Source of the DNA: Lentzea aerocolonigenes
GTDB lineage: Bacteria > Actinomycetota > Actinomycetes > Mycobacteriales > Pseudonocardiaceae
Assembly (NCBI RefSeq): GCF_000955955.1
Contig: NZ_JYJG01000134.1
Location: forward strand, 1-51,617
Length of the DNA stretch: 51,617 nt
Reading direction: 5' to 3'
Shown: in pieces, positions 40,364 through 49,142 of the stretch
Position numbering within the stretch: the first letter of the stretch is position 1
How the letters are laid out: the number at the start of each line of letters is the position of its first letter
Made by a program: the position numbers and the translations under genes
Notes under the pieces: generated by a model
What the model was told of the DNA's origin: nothing
The model's database searches: none
Seen by the model: only the letters and a program-made list of their open reading frames with translations

Positions 40364-41284
40364 ATGCACGAGGTGGCGGTACTGGTGATGGACAGCGTCG
40401 TCCCGTTCGACTTCGCCGTGGGGGTCGACGGCTTCAACTGGACCGGCCGGTACCGGGTGCGAGTCTGCGGTCCGAAGAGGACTGTGAAGGCCGAGCTGTT
40501 CGAGCTGAAAGTGCCGCACGGACTGGAGTTGCTGTCCGAAGTGGACACGATCGTGCTGCCAGGCCACGATCCGGACCTGGTCGTTCCCGAACGCGTGCTC
40601 GAGGCGCTCAGGCAGGCGGCGGCGAGAGGGGCGCGGATCGCGTCGATCTGCACGGGCGCGTTCGTGTTCGCCGCTACCGGCCTGCTGGACGGGCTGCGGG
40701 TGACGACGCACTGGCTGGGGGCCGAGGAGTTGCAGGCGCGGCATCCGGAGATCGAGGTCGACCCGGACGTGCTCTACGTCGACAACGGGCAGTTCCTGAC
40801 GTCGGCGGGTGCCGCGGCCGGGCTGGACCTGTGCCTGCACATGATCCGGCGCGACCACGGTTCGGCCGTGGCGGCGGATGCGGCTCGGATGGCCGTGATG
40901 CCGCTCGAGAGGGAAGGAGGGCAGGCGCAGTTCATCGTGACGCCACCCGCCACACCGCAGGGCGCGGAGCTCGAGCCCGTGCTGCGCTGGATGGAGGCCA
41001 ACGCGGCGCGCGACCTGACGCTGGTGGAGATCGCCGGCCGCGCGGGGATGAGCACGCGGACGTTGAACCGGCGGTTTCGCGAGCAGACCGGCACGACGCC
41101 GTTGCAGTGGCTGCACAGGGCGAGGATCAGGAATGCCCAGCACCTGCTCGAAACCACCAGGCAACCCGTCGAGGTGATCGCGGGCAAGGTCGGGTTCGGG
41201 TCGGCCACGGCGTTCCGCGACAGGTTCAAGCGGATCGCCGGGACGTCACCGCAGAACTACCGGGCGGCGTTCCAGCAGAACTAG
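40364..41284 (+). CDS. GlxA-family AraC-type regulator
   Basis: A 306-residue regulator: an N-terminal DJ-1/PfpI-like domain (about 1-180; elbow ASICTGAFVFAATGLL) and a C-terminal AraC double HTH (LVEIAGRAGMSTRTLNRRF; QPVEVIAGKVGFGSATAFRDRF). Start ATG giving MHEVAVLVMD. Divergent from the DJ-1/DUF2269 operon, its likely target. Shares a CTAG stop with the convergent Nudix gene. Confidence 0.9.
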   Translation: MHEVAVLVMDSVVPFDFAVGVDGFNWTGRYRVRVCGPKRTVKAELFELKVPHGLELLSEVDTIVLPGHDPDLVVPERVLEALRQAAARGARIASICTGAFVFAATGLLDGLRVTTHWLGAEELQARHPEIEVDPDVLYVDNGQFLTSAGAAAGLDLCLHMIRRDHGSAVAADAARMAVMPLEREGGQAQFIVTPPATPQGAELEPVLRWMEANAARDLTLVEIAGRAGMSTRTLNRRFREQTGTTPLQWLHRARIRNAQHLLETTRQPVEVIAGKVGFGSATAFRDRFKRIAGTSPQNYRAAFQQN

Positions 41285-41817
41285 GGCTGAGAGTGCTCGT
41301 GCAGCAGCAGGAGCGTGTAGGCGGCGATCGACTGCGCGTCGGTGATCTCGCCCTTCGCGATCATCGTCTCGAAGGCGGCGCGCGGGAACCAGGCCGAGCG
41401 CATGTCCTGCTCCTCGTGCTCCCGCTCGTGGAAGCCCTCGGTCAGCTCGGTAGCGAGGAACACCCGTCCGCGCTGCGACGACATGCCCGGCGCGACGTCG
41501 ATCACGCCCAGCTCGGTCATCTTGCCCGCGCGCAGGCCGGTCTCCTCGCGCAGCTCGCGGACGGCGAGCGAGAACGGGTCGGCGGAAGCCCGGTCCGGAG
41601 CCGTGCCCTGAGGGAACTCCCAGCGCCGCATCCCGATCGGGTACCGGAACTGCTCGACGAGCCGCACCCGTTCGCCGTCGAGCGGGATGATCAGCGCGAA
41701 GTCCGGCTTGTCGATGACGCCGTAGATGCCGGTAGTGCCGTCCGCGCGCCGGATCTCGTCCTCGCGAACGGTCATCCACGGGTTTGCGTACACCTCACGG
41801 GTGCCGAGGCTCTCCAC
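41281..41817 (-). CDS. Nudix hydrolase (ADP-ribose pyrophosphatase-like)
   Basis: A 178-residue Nudix protein. The box reads GTAPDRASADPFSLAVRELREETGL: the REUxEE core is intact, but the first conserved Glu is absent and the spacing differs from the classical box. The N-terminal strand REVYANPWMTVREDEI is typical of ADP-sugar pyrophosphatases. GTG start. Substrate not certain. Confidence 0.85.
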   Translation of the reverse strand: MESLGTREVYANPWMTVREDEIRRADGTTGIYGVIDKPDFALIIPLDGERVRLVEQFRYPIGMRRWEFPQGTAPDRASADPFSLAVRELREETGLRAGKMTELGVIDVAPGMSSQRGRVFLATELTEGFHEREHEEQDMRSAWFPRAAFETMIAKGEITDAQSIAAYTLLLLHEHSQP

Positions 41818-41871
41818 GCCACGGACCGTACCTAACGTCCCGTTTCTGGACACACCCCGTAGCCTGTCGCG

Positions 41872-42531
41872 GTGCGTCTCGTCATCGCTCGCTGCCAGGT
41901 CGACTACGTAGGCCGACTCACCGCCCATCTGCCGATGGCTCAGCGACTCCTGCTGATCAAGGCCGACGGCTCGGTGTCGATCCACTCCGACGACCGTGCC
42001 TTCAAGCCGTTGAACTGGATGAGCCCGCCCTGCTGGCTGATCGAGGACCCGGACATCTGGACGGTGCAGAACAAGGCGGGGGAGAAGCTGATCATCACCC
42101 TCGAAGAGGTCATGCACGACTCCAAGCACGAGCTGGGCCCGGAACCCGGACTGCAGAAGGACGGCGTCGAAGCCGACCTGCAGAAGCTCCTCGCCGAGCA
42201 CGTCACGACGCTGGGCGACGGCTGGACGTTGGTGCGCCGCGAGTTCCCGACCGCCATCGGCCCGGTGGACCTGATGTGCCGCGACTCCTCGGGCGTCTCG
42301 GTCGCCGTGGAGATCAAGCGGCGGGGCGAGATTGACGGCGTGGAGCAGCTCACCCGGTACCTGGAGCTGCTGAACCGCGACCCGTTGCTCGCGCCGGTGC
42401 AGGGTGTGTTCGCGGCGCAGCAGATCAAGCCGCAGGCACGAGTGCTCGCCGAGGACCGCGGGATCCGGTGTGTGGTGCTGGACTACGACGCGTTGCGCGG
42501 CATCGAGCCGGACGAGTTCCGCCTGTTCTGA
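41872..42531 (+). CDS. nucS: Endonuclease NucS (EndoMS mismatch endonuclease)
   Basis: A 219-residue nuclease that cleaves mismatched DNA and provides mismatch repair in actinobacteria lacking MutS/MutL. It has the N-terminal DNA-binding domain and a RecB-like nuclease core GPVDLMCRD with [20 protein letters not shown] start with [16 protein letters not shown]. The last 49 bases overlap the convergent zinc-ribbon gene. Confidence 0.94.
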   Translation: MRLVIARCQVDYVGRLTAHLPMAQRLLLIKADGSVSIHSDDRAFKPLNWMSPPCWLIEDPDIWTVQNKAGEKLIITLEEVMHDSKHELGPEPGLQKDGVEADLQKLLAEHVTTLGDGWTLVRREFPTAIGPVDLMCRDSSGVSVAVEIKRRGEIDGVEQLTRYLELLNRDPLLAPVQGVFAAQQIKPQARVLAEDRGIRCVVLDYDALRGIEPDEFRLF

Positions 42532-43067
42532 TAGGCCACCATGAGCGTGTAGTCCCACGAGTCGAGCCGGCTGTGGTCGAGTTCCCGCAGCCGTTCGATC
42601 GCAAGACACACGGCGCCCGCGTCGGCCAACGCGCCGACCTCGTTCCGCACCGCCCGGGGCAGCGCTTCCCAGCCCGGCCCCCGGCCACAGGGTTCGCAGA
42701 TCTCGCCCTGGTTGTGGTCGCAGCCCAGGAGCGGCCGGTCGCAGGACGGGCACGTCCAGCTCGCGTGCCCGTAGTCGGCTTCCGCGCAGGAGCAGGTCCT
42801 CTTCAGCGCTCTGCTGCCGTAGGAGGCCAGTTTCATGTACTCCATGGTGGGAAGTCGCCCCCCGGCGAGCTCCGCCAGCAGGTAGCCGGCCCGGATCGGG
42901 CTGGTCGCGTCGATCATCGCGCCGACCTCGTCCCGGACGGCCTGTGGGAGCGCTTCCCAGTCCGGTCGCGACTGGCAGGTGTTGCAGACATCGGCGTTGT
43001 CGCCAGGGCCGATGACCGCCCCACGGCACAAGGGGCACAGCCAGATCGTCTGCCGGTGATCAGTCAC
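42483..43067 (-). CDS. Duplicated zinc-ribbon protein
   Basis: A 194-residue protein made of two similar halves. Half one has CPLC (11-14) and CNTC (28-31), then [18 protein letters not shown]. Half two has CPSC, a further CEPC and [22 protein letters not shown] pair lies between. Probably two zinc ribbons each followed by a helical unit. GTG start. The C-terminus overlaps the end of nucS by 49 bases. No family recognised; a nucleic-acid or protein-binding role is possible. Confidence 0.75.
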   Translation of the reverse strand: MTDHRQTIWLCPLCRGAVIGPGDNADVCNTCQSRPDWEALPQAVRDEVGAMIDATSPIRAGYLLAELAGGRLPTMEYMKLASYGSRALKRTCSCAEADYGHASWTCPSCDRPLLGCDHNQGEICEPCGRGPGWEALPRAVRNEVGALADAGAVCLAIERLRELDHSRLDSWDYTLMVAYQNRRNSSGSMPRNAS

Positions 43068-43140
43068 CGGGCCAGTGTCGGCACCCCCGATGCCCGCCGC
43101 ATCCCATTTCTGATGAGCGCCCCAACTCAGGTCGTGGTTT

Positions 43141-43169
43141 CGTGATCACGCACACGGGGTAAGACCCCG
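43141..43169. promoter_or_regulatory. Palindrome and small hairpin upstream of symporter
   Basis: CGTGATCACG at 43141-43150 is a perfect 10-base palindrome, and CGGGGT/ACCCCG (43155-43169) forms a short hairpin with a 3-base loop. They lie about 70-95 bases before the symporter start. Operator candidates; no regulator assigned. Confidence 0.35.
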
Positions 43170-43236
43170 CGCACCTGGAGTAGTGTCCTCTCCTGGTCGT
43201 TCATGTTCGACTTTGTGGAAGTCTGGGAGGTGGGCC

Positions 43237-44928
43237 GTGCGAGTGCTGGCCGAAGCGGACCTGCGGCTTGACGCGGGACCGATCGACTACGCGTTGCTCG
43301 TCATCTACTTCGTGGTGGTGCTCGGCATCGGCGTGATGGCACGACGATCCGTCAGCTCCAGCCTCGACTTCCTGCTGTCGGGGCGATCACTGCCGGCGTG
43401 GGTCACCGGGCTCGCGTTCATCTCCGCGAACCTCGGCGCGCTCGAGCTCATGGGCATGACGGCCAACGGCGCGCAGTACGGCCTGGCGACCGTGCACTAC
43501 TACTGGATCGGCGCCATCCCCGCGATGGTGTTCCTCGGTCTCGTGATGATGCCGTTCTACTACGGCTCCAAGGTGCGCAGCGTTCCCGAGTTCATGCGCC
43601 GGCGGTTCGGCAAACCGGCTCACCTCGTCAACGCCATCAGCTTCGCCGTCGCGCAGATCCTGATCGCGGGCATCAACCTGTTCGCGCTCGCGGTGATCAT
43701 CGACGCACTGCTCGGCTGGCCGCTGCCGGTGTCGATCGTGGTCGCGGCGCTGGTGGTGCTCGCGTACACGACGCTCGGCGGTCTGAGTGCGGCCATCTAC
43801 AACGAGGTTCTGCAGTTCTTCGTCATCGTGGCCGCGCTCGCGCCGCTCACGATCATCGGCCTGATCAAGGTCGGCGGCTGGCAGGGGCTGGTCGAGAAGG
43901 TCACCGACCAGGAGCAGCTGAGTGCGTGGCCCGCGACGGAGCTGACCGGCATCCAGAACCCCGTGTGGAGCGTCATCGGCCTGGTGTTCGGTCTCGGCTT
44001 CGTGCTGTCGTTCGGTTACTGGACCACGAACTTCGCCGAGGTGCAGCGCGCGATGAGCGCGAAGTCCATGTCGGCGGCCAAGCGCACGCCGATCATCGGT
44101 TCGTACCCGAAGGCGCTCATCCCGGCGATCATCATCATCCCCGGCATCATCGCCGCGGTGATCGTGCCGGAGATGGCGCAGCTCAAGTCCGGCGACACGA
44201 GCAGTGGGGTCGTCTACAACAACGTGCTGCCACTGCTGATGCGCGACCTTCTGCCCAACGGCATCCTCGGGATCGCGATCACGGGTCTGCTGGCGAGCTT
44301 CATGGCCGGTGTGGCGGCGAACGTCAGCTCGTTCAACACGGTCTTCACGTACGACCTGTGGCAGGACTACATCAAGAAGGACCGGCCGGACGAGTACTAC
44401 CTGCGCGTCGGACGGCTGGCCACGGTCGGTGCGTGTGTGCTCGCGATCGGCACGGCGTTCATCGCGGCGGCGCTCGGCGGGTCCAACATCATGGACTACA
44501 TCCAGGCGCTCTTCTCGTTCTTCAACGCGCCGCTGTTCGCGACGTTCATCGTCGGCATGTTCTGGAAGCGCATGACGCCCACCGCCGGTTGGGTGGGTCT
44601 GCTCGCGGGCACGTTCACCGCGATGTTCATCTACGCGATCTCGGAGCCGTCGTTCGGCATCAAGCTGCTGGAGCTGCCCGGTCAGGGCGCGAGCTTCCTC
44701 GGCGCGGGTCTCGCGTTCGTGGTGGACGTCGTCGTGTCGGTCGCGGTCAGCCTCGTCACGCGGCCGAAGCCGGACAGCGAGCTGGTCGGGCTGGTCTACA
44801 GCCTGACGCCCAAGGAAGACCGCTCGCACTCCACCACCGGCGAGGACGCGGGCTGGTACCGCTCGCCCGCCCTGCTCGGCGGCGGAGTGCTGGCGCTGAC
44901 GACCGTTCTCTACATCGTCTTCGGCTGA
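43237..44928 (+). CDS. Sodium:solute symporter (SSS family)
   Basis: A 563-residue transporter with about thirteen membrane helices. The core has the SSS helix with GRSLPAWVTGLAFISANLGALELMG and AAIYNEVLQFFVIV. GTG start after GGGAGG (43225-43230). Substrate cannot be told; sugars, carboxylates or amino acids are options. It is followed 11 bases later by a small two-span membrane protein, likely a partner. Confidence 0.9.
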   Translation: MRVLAEADLRLDAGPIDYALLVIYFVVVLGIGVMARRSVSSSLDFLLSGRSLPAWVTGLAFISANLGALELMGMTANGAQYGLATVHYYWIGAIPAMVFLGLVMMPFYYGSKVRSVPEFMRRRFGKPAHLVNAISFAVAQILIAGINLFALAVIIDALLGWPLPVSIVVAALVVLAYTTLGGLSAAIYNEVLQFFVIVAALAPLTIIGLIKVGGWQGLVEKVTDQEQLSAWPATELTGIQNPVWSVIGLVFGLGFVLSFGYWTTNFAEVQRAMSAKSMSAAKRTPIIGSYPKALIPAIIIIPGIIAAVIVPEMAQLKSGDTSSGVVYNNVLPLLMRDLLPNGILGIAITGLLASFMAGVAANVSSFNTVFTYDLWQDYIKKDRPDEYYLRVGRLATVGACVLAIGTAFIAAALGGSNIMDYIQALFSFFNAPLFATFIVGMFWKRMTPTAGWVGLLAGTFTAMFIYAISEPSFGIKLLELPGQGASFLGAGLAFVVDVVVSVAVSLVTRPKPDSELVGLVYSLTPKEDRSHSTTGEDAGWYRSPALLGGGVLALTTVLYIVFG

Positions 44929-44939
44929 GGGAGGCCGTC

Positions 44940-45173
44940 ATGAGGCTGTTCGACCTGCGACTGATCATCGCTTTCCTCTTCGGCCTGTACGGCGTTGTAC
45001 TGGTCGTCATAGGCGTCGGGTTCACGTCCGACGCGGACCTGAAGAAGGCCGAAGGGGTCAACATCAACCTGTGGGCCGGCATCGCCATGGTGGTGCTGTC
45101 GGCGTTGTTCGCCGTGTGGGCGACGCTGCGGCCTCAGTTCGCGGACAAGAGCGAGCCGCTCAAGGAAATGTGA
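44940..45173 (+). CDS. Small two-span membrane protein of symporter operon
   Basis: A 77-residue protein with membrane segments at about 8-28 (LIIAFLFGLYGVVLVVIGVGF) and 45-63 (LWAGIAMVVLSALFAVWAT). ATG preceded by GAGGGAGG. Gene order suggests a symporter accessory subunit. Its TGA is one base from the stop of a small gene on the other strand. Confidence 0.82.
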   Translation: MRLFDLRLIIAFLFGLYGVVLVVIGVGFTSDADLKKAEGVNINLWAGIAMVVLSALFAVWATLRPQFADKSEPLKEM

Positions 45174-45174
45174 G

Positions 45175-45267
45175 CTACGACTGCGGACGGCCTGGGTAAA
45201 CAGGGTTGAAGGCCTCGATCGTCCACGCGTCGAGCCAGTTGAATGCGCGGCGAATTCGGTTAACCAC
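45175..45267 (-). CDS. Possible 30-residue small protein
   Basis: GTG start with an excellent ribosome site (AAGGAG, 4 bases upstream). Product: MVNRIRRAFNWLDAWTIEAF followed by NPVYPGRPQS; basic, amphipathic N-terminal helix with two Trp. Its stop lies one base from that of the convergent symporter partner gene, matching the tight tail-to-tail packing elsewhere here. Unknown function; coding not proven. Confidence 0.5.
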   Translation of the reverse strand: MVNRIRRAFNWLDAWTIEAFNPVYPGRPQS

Positions 45268-45398
45268 GTCTCTCCTTCTGTCGGGGTCTTCACCAGGTAC
45301 AGCGCGTTGATCTTCTGAATCGTTCCCGTAGCGCTGGGTGACATGTGCCACGGGGGAAGTCGGGGTACCGCCCACGAACGTCCGAGAAGGTCGCTACC

Positions 45399-46421
45399 GT
45401 GCACGTCGTGCTCCGTTTTCGTGCCACGGCCGTGGTCGCCGCCGCTGCTCTGCTGATGGCCGGCTGCGCGACCGGTCCCGGTCTCGCCAAGACCCACTCG
45501 CCGCGCCGCACCGTGCAGGCGGGGGCGGACGCGAGCTCGACCGACCCGTCGACCAAGCCGTCCGCGCAGCCGAACAAGCCGGTCGACCCGGCGTTCGCGG
45601 CGGAGCGGATGCGGCTGGTCAACCCGTGCGCGTTGATCGACAAGGACGTGTTGCAGACGGTCGGCACGCCGTCGAGGTACACGAGCAGCAACTACACGCG
45701 CTGCTCGAACTACATGAAGGACAAGGCCGGCAAGACGCTCAACATCAGCGTCGACGTCGGCTACACGTTGACGTCCACCGACCTGAAGAACGCGAACAAG
45801 CAGCTCGCCGGCCTCAAGAGCAGCGAGCAGAAGCTGACGTCGTCGTGCTTCGTCACCGCGGTCACGCAGGAGAACCCAGGTCAGGCCCTGCGGATCCAGG
45901 TGAGCACGGGCAGTGGCAACGAGGCGGTGGCCGACACGTGCGAGCCTTCGCGCAAGGTGCTCGAGGGTGCCGTCCGCAAGGCCAAGGGCAACCCGCAGAA
46001 GTACACCCCGCTCAAGGGTTCGCCGGTCGAGGTCGACCCGTGCGCGATCGTGGACAGGGCGACGCTCGCGCCGGTGGTCGGTGCCTCGCCGCGGTCACTC
46101 GCGTTCGGTCTGCACCAGTGCTCGTGGTCCGGGCAGGGCGCGTCGATGGAGCTGGAGTTCAAGACGGCGCGCATCCCGAAGGACGGCAAGTTCGACCGCG
46201 ACTCGGCCGAGGTCGACCTCGGTGGCGTGAAGGGGTACCAGGTGCTCAAGGACGGGCCGTTCCCGACCTGCGAGCTGGTCGTCGTCCGCACGAAGGACTC
46301 CAGCGACGCCGGCGAGATCGCGGAGTTCCAGGTGGGCGCGTCGAAGGAGAAGACGACGGACCGCTGCCAGGCGGCGCAGGCGTTCGCCAAGGCAGTGCTC
46401 CCAGCCCTGCCCAGCGCCTGA
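45399..46421 (+). CDS. DUF3558 lipoprotein with two modules
   Basis: A 340-residue lipoprotein: signal peptide with lipobox LMAGC (Cys23), a Ser/Lys/Pro linker, then two DUF3558-like modules beginning VNPCALIDKDVLQTVG and VDPCAIVDRATLAPVVG. GTG start after GAGAAGG. Predicted on the outer face of the membrane. Role unknown. Confidence 0.82.
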   Translation: MHVVLRFRATAVVAAAALLMAGCATGPGLAKTHSPRRTVQAGADASSTDPSTKPSAQPNKPVDPAFAAERMRLVNPCALIDKDVLQTVGTPSRYTSSNYTRCSNYMKDKAGKTLNISVDVGYTLTSTDLKNANKQLAGLKSSEQKLTSSCFVTAVTQENPGQALRIQVSTGSGNEAVADTCEPSRKVLEGAVRKAKGNPQKYTPLKGSPVEVDPCAIVDRATLAPVVGASPRSLAFGLHQCSWSGQGASMELEFKTARIPKDGKFDRDSAEVDLGGVKGYQVLKDGPFPTCELVVVRTKDSSDAGEIAEFQVGASKEKTTDRCQAAQAFAKAVLPALPSA

Positions 46422-46497
46422 CGGGGCCAGGCGGGGGCTGAAAGTTCTTCAAGTACGCGTTAGTGTCGAGGTTACTGGCGAGTACCCGGGAGGGCTC

Positions 46498-48003
46498 ATG
46501 ACGCAGACCGCTTCGGACAGCGCGCTGTCGGCCGATGGCGAGCAGCGGCGGTTCGCTTCACTGGACCCGCGCACGGGCGAGGTCGTCGCGCATCACCCGA
46601 TCCACACGGCGGCCGAGGTCGAGGACGCGGTGTCCTCGGCACGCGATGCCTCCGCGTGGTGGGCCGGCCTCGGATTCGAGGGGCGCAAGACCAAGCTCGA
46701 CGCGTGGCGCAGAGTGCTGTCGAAACGCGCCGACGAGTTCGTCGCGCTGATCAGCGCGGAGACCGGCAAGCCCGCCGACGACTCGCGGGTCGAGATCGCT
46801 CTGGTCATGGACCACCTGCACTGGGCCTCGCGCCATGCGGGCCGTGTGCTGGGCAAGCGCCGGGTGTCCTCGGGCATGCTGATGTTCAACCACAGCGCGA
46901 CGCTGGAATACCGGCCGTTGGGCGTCATCGGCGTCATCGGGCCCTGGAACTACCCCGCGCACACGCCGATGGGTTCGATCTCGTACGCGCTCGCTGCGGG
47001 CAACGCCGTGGTGTTCAAGCCTTCTGAGTTCACGCCTGGTGTGGGCACGTTCCTCGCGTCGACGTTCTCCGAGGCCGTGCCGGAGTACCCGGTGTTCCAG
47101 GTCGTGACGGGCTTCGGTGAGACGGGCGCGGCGCTGTGCACGTCCGGCGTCGACAAGCTGGCGTTCACGGGCTCCACGCGGACCGGCAAGAAGGTCATGG
47201 CCGCGTGTGCCGCGACGCTGACGCCGGTGCTGGTCGAGTGTGGCGGCAAGGACGCGCTGATCGTCGACACCGACGCCGACCTGGTGGCCGCTGCCGAGGC
47301 CGCGATGTGGGGCGCGGTGTCCAACGCGGGCCAGACGTGTGCGGGCGTCGAGCGCGTGTACGTGGCCGAGGAAGTGGCCGACGAGTTCATCGAGATCGCC
47401 GTGAAGCGGGCGCTCAAGCTCAAGCCGGGTGGCGAGCCGAGCGCGAACCTCGGGCCGATCACGATGCCGTCGCAGGTGGAGATCATCCGCGAGCACGTGC
47501 AGGACGCGCTGGACCGCGGTGGCAAGGCTCTGGTGGGTGGTCCCGACTCGATCAGGCCGCCGTACGTCGAGCCGGTCGTGCTGACGGACGTGCCGGAGGA
47601 CTCGCTCGCGATCACCGAGGAGACGTTCGGGCCGACCGTGGTGATCAACCGCGTGCCGAACGCGCTGGAGGGCGTGCGGCTGGCGAACCAGTCGAAGTAT
47701 GGGCTGGGCGCCGCCGTGTTCTCCCGTTCACGCGGCGAGGAACTGGCGCGGGAGCTGCGGGTCGGCATGGTGTCGGTCAACGCGGTGCTGACGTACGCGG
47801 CGATTCCCGGGCTGCCGTTCGGTGGCGTGGGCGACTCCGGGTTCGGGCGCATCCACGGCGAGGACGGGCTGCGCGAGTTCGCCTACCCGAAGGCCGTGAC
47901 GAAGCAGCGCTTCAAGGCTCTGCTCAACATGACCACGTTCGACCGGTCCTCGTTGGCGGGCAAGCAGATGCTGCGGCTCGCCCGCCTCCTCTTCGGTCGG
48001 TGA
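46498..48003 (+). CDS. Aldehyde dehydrogenase family protein
   Basis: A 501-residue NAD(P)-dependent aldehyde dehydrogenase. Cofactor motifs VIGPWNYP, FKPSE and FTGSTRTGK; catalytic Glu in VECGGKD and Cys in NAGQTCAG; EETFGPT follows. ATG after GGGAGGG. The C-terminus ends in a hydrophobic basic stretch (MLRLARLLFGR) as in membrane-linked fatty-aldehyde types. Substrate not determined. Stop abuts the convergent gene's stop (TGATCA). Confidence 0.92.
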   Translation: MTQTASDSALSADGEQRRFASLDPRTGEVVAHHPIHTAAEVEDAVSSARDASAWWAGLGFEGRKTKLDAWRRVLSKRADEFVALISAETGKPADDSRVEIALVMDHLHWASRHAGRVLGKRRVSSGMLMFNHSATLEYRPLGVIGVIGPWNYPAHTPMGSISYALAAGNAVVFKPSEFTPGVGTFLASTFSEAVPEYPVFQVVTGFGETGAALCTSGVDKLAFTGSTRTGKKVMAACAATLTPVLVECGGKDALIVDTDADLVAAAEAAMWGAVSNAGQTCAGVERVYVAEEVADEFIEIAVKRALKLKPGGEPSANLGPITMPSQVEIIREHVQDALDRGGKALVGGPDSIRPPYVEPVVLTDVPEDSLAITEETFGPTVVINRVPNALEGVRLANQSKYGLGAAVFSRSRGEELARELRVGMVSVNAVLTYAAIPGLPFGGVGDSGFGRIHGEDGLREFAYPKAVTKQRFKALLNMTTFDRSSLAGKQMLRLARLLFGR

Positions 48004-48999
48004 TCAGGCGCCGAGCTGGGTCCTGAGGTCGTCGAGGACGACGTTCGCGGCGAGCACGCCGAGGCCGAGGAAGTAGGTCTCGTCGAGCACCGGCTTGGCC
48101 TTGCCCGCCTTCACGGCGTTCAGGCCGCTCCACAGCGGGCCGCCGAGGACGCCTGCCTGCGCGGTCTTGGCCGGGTCGCCGTAGGTGGAGTAGACGATGA
48201 AGTCGCCGTCGGCCTTGCCGATCTGCTCCGCGCTGACCTCGGCGGCCAGGTCGTCGACCTGGGACGGGGTCGGCTGGCCGATCTTGGCGTCGGTCAGGAT
48301 CGTGCCGATGAATGACTTCTTGGCGTAGAGGCGGATCTTGCCCGGCATGAAGCGCAGCGCGGTGACGGTCGGGCGCACGCCGAGCTTCTTCTCGACGGCG
48401 TTGCCGGTCTCGGTGGCCTTGTTCGTGTAGTCCTCGAGCATCTTCGCGGCGTCGGCCTGGCGGTCGAGCGCGGCGGCGTTGAGGAGGAAGTTCTCCTTCC
48501 ACACGTAGCCGGGGCGCACGGAGAAGACGGTCGGGGCGATCGCCGAGAGCTTCGGGTAGAGGGCCTCGGCACGCAGTTGGCTGCCGAGGATCAGGTCCGG
48601 GTTGAGCTTGGTGATGGCCTCGAGGTTGAGGTTGTTGGTCGTGCCGACGTTCTCCGGCGTGCCGCCCTTGTCGCCGATGTAGGACGGCATGGTCGGCGAG
48701 CCGTCCGTGTACGCGATGCCGACGGGCTTGATGCCGAGGGCGACGACGTTGTCGAGCTCGCCGGTGTCGAGCACGATCACTCGTTCGGGTTTCTTCTCGA
48801 GCTTGGTCTCGCCCATCGCGTGCTTGATCGTGCGGGGGAACTCGCCGGGCTTCGCCTGCGTGCCGAAACCGTTGCTCAGCTCGTAGGCCTTGCCGAAGTC
48901 CTCGCCGCCCTGGGCGACGGTGGGCTTGTCAGGCGTGCTCGAGCCGCAGGCGGTCAGGGTTAGCGCGACTGCGACGAGCAGCGCTGCTCTCTTCGACAC
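48004..48999 (-). CDS. Iron-siderophore ABC transporter substrate-binding lipoprotein
   Basis: A 331-residue binding protein of the FecB/FepB type. Signal peptide with lipobox LTACG (Cys18); then PERVIVLDTGELDNVVALGIKPVG and IGDKGGTPENVGTTNNLNLEAI typical of the family. GTG start after GAGGAA. An IdeR/DtxR-like box lies 45 bases upstream, so it is probably iron-repressed. No permease or ATPase is present in the window. Confidence 0.92.
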   Translation of the reverse strand: MSKRAALLVAVALTLTACGSSTPDKPTVAQGGEDFGKAYELSNGFGTQAKPGEFPRTIKHAMGETKLEKKPERVIVLDTGELDNVVALGIKPVGIAYTDGSPTMPSYIGDKGGTPENVGTTNNLNLEAITKLNPDLILGSQLRAEALYPKLSAIAPTVFSVRPGYVWKENFLLNAAALDRQADAAKMLEDYTNKATETGNAVEKKLGVRPTVTALRFMPGKIRLYAKKSFIGTILTDAKIGQPTPSQVDDLAAEVSAEQIGKADGDFIVYSTYGDPAKTAQAGVLGGPLWSGLNAVKAGKAKPVLDETYFLGLGVLAANVVLDDLRTQLGA

Positions 49000-49043
49000 G
49001 ACGTTGTTCCTCCGCTACCTGGAGTGATGTTGACCAGCGTTTA

Positions 49044-49062
49044 TTAGGGCAGCCTAACGGTA
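49044..49062 (-). promoter_or_regulatory. IdeR/DtxR-type iron box
   Basis: TTAGGGCAGCCTAACGG starts a 19-base site that matches the DtxR/IdeR consensus at about 14 positions, with both conserved half-site cores (TTAGG and CCTAA). It lies upstream of the siderophore-binding protein gene. Confidence 0.7.
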
Positions 49063-49142
49063 CCGGGGTCCTTTGCCCGTTCCGAGTGTCAGACCCCCGG
49101 AGTAAGAAGGAACACGGTCACCGCCGATCGGGAGGGCTCTCG

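Noticed and set aside
45338..46441. Plus-strand frame of 367 codons overlapping the DUF3558 lipoprotein
   Set aside because: The alternative frame has a lipobox and two DUF3558 modules; this one is Arg/Gly/Ala-rich without domains.
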